Shown: piece by piece, positions 63,988 through 64,000 of the stretch | How positions within the stretch are numbered: position 1 is the stretch's first letter | Layout of the letters: each line of letters opens with the position of its first letter | Source of the DNA: Dermacentor variabilis | Taxonomy: Eukaryota; Arthropoda; Arachnida; Ixodida; Ixodidae | Reading direction: 5' to 3' | NCBI RefSeq assembly: GCF_050947875.1 | Contig: NC_134568.1 | Span: 194,320,853-194,384,852 of the forward strand | Length of the DNA stretch: 64,000 bases | Notes under the pieces: generated by a model | The model's input: the letters and a program-made list of their open reading frames with translations, nothing else | The model's database searches: none | Told to the model about the DNA's origin: nothing | Program-made: the position numbers and the translations under genes

Positions 63988-64000
63988 CATGGTAGTGACC

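Overview
The window looks like accessory, repeat-dominated DNA from the genome of a hard tick (Ixodidae). The evidence is indirect but consistent: six copies of a tRNA-derived SINE resembling the tick Ruka family, several LINE families of the kind seen in tick genomes, and a Ty3/gypsy family whose LTRs start TGTT and end AACA. Microsatellites, poly-G runs, AT-rich spacers and the lack of bacterial operon structure also point to an animal nuclear genome. I recognise no single-copy host protein-coding gene. Every long open reading frame I can identify belongs to a mobile element.

Layout, left to right. (1) 1-5240, minus strand: a decayed Ty3/gypsy element whose integrase core is deleted. Its 3' LTR lies beyond the left edge. 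(2) 5241-14160: an inverted copy of the element's flank, a SINE, a LINE reverse-transcriptase fragment, microsatellites, a solo LTR and a fold-back repeat. (3) 14165-19250: a 5'-truncated LINE carrying an RNase H domain, a long repeat, and a non-autonomous piggyBac-like element between TTAA sites. (4) 19940-29600: LINE copies, one of them split by a 7.08-kb inserted unit (20825-27902). Both ends of that unit are GTCTATAGAC-rich satellite arrays sharing an inverted terminus CCCTTACAAAAAT. (5) 29600-40000: mostly anonymous AT-rich DNA with SINEs. (6) 40040-43228: a LINE with ORF1, endonuclease and the start of RT. (7) 43374-50070: a nearly intact, young Ty3/gypsy element inserted into a SINE with a 4-bp target duplication. 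(8) 50091-52580: anonymous DNA and a tRNA-headed repeat. (9) 52584-59175: a third, badly broken Ty3/gypsy element of another lineage, split by about 2 kb of other retroposon DNA. (10) 59180-64000: anonymous DNA, a 1.3-kb TTAA-flanked DNA element and a terminal SINE.

The two most notable systems are these. First, the Ty3/gypsy family at 1-5240 and 43374-50070 encodes gag - protease - integrase - reverse transcriptase - RNase H, with integrase before RT. That is the order of Gmr1-type elements, and its gag carries a SCAN-like capsid segment. Second, the 20825-27902 unit behaves as one mobile element because the two halves of a LINE lie on either side of it. It has satellite-like terminal arrays and no transposase that I can recognise.

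Nesting gives relative ages: LINE, then the fold-back unit, then the SINE in its right arm; and LINE remnant, then SINE, then the young gypsy element. No experiment or database search was run. Family names rest on motifs visible in the translations and on general knowledge of these families.
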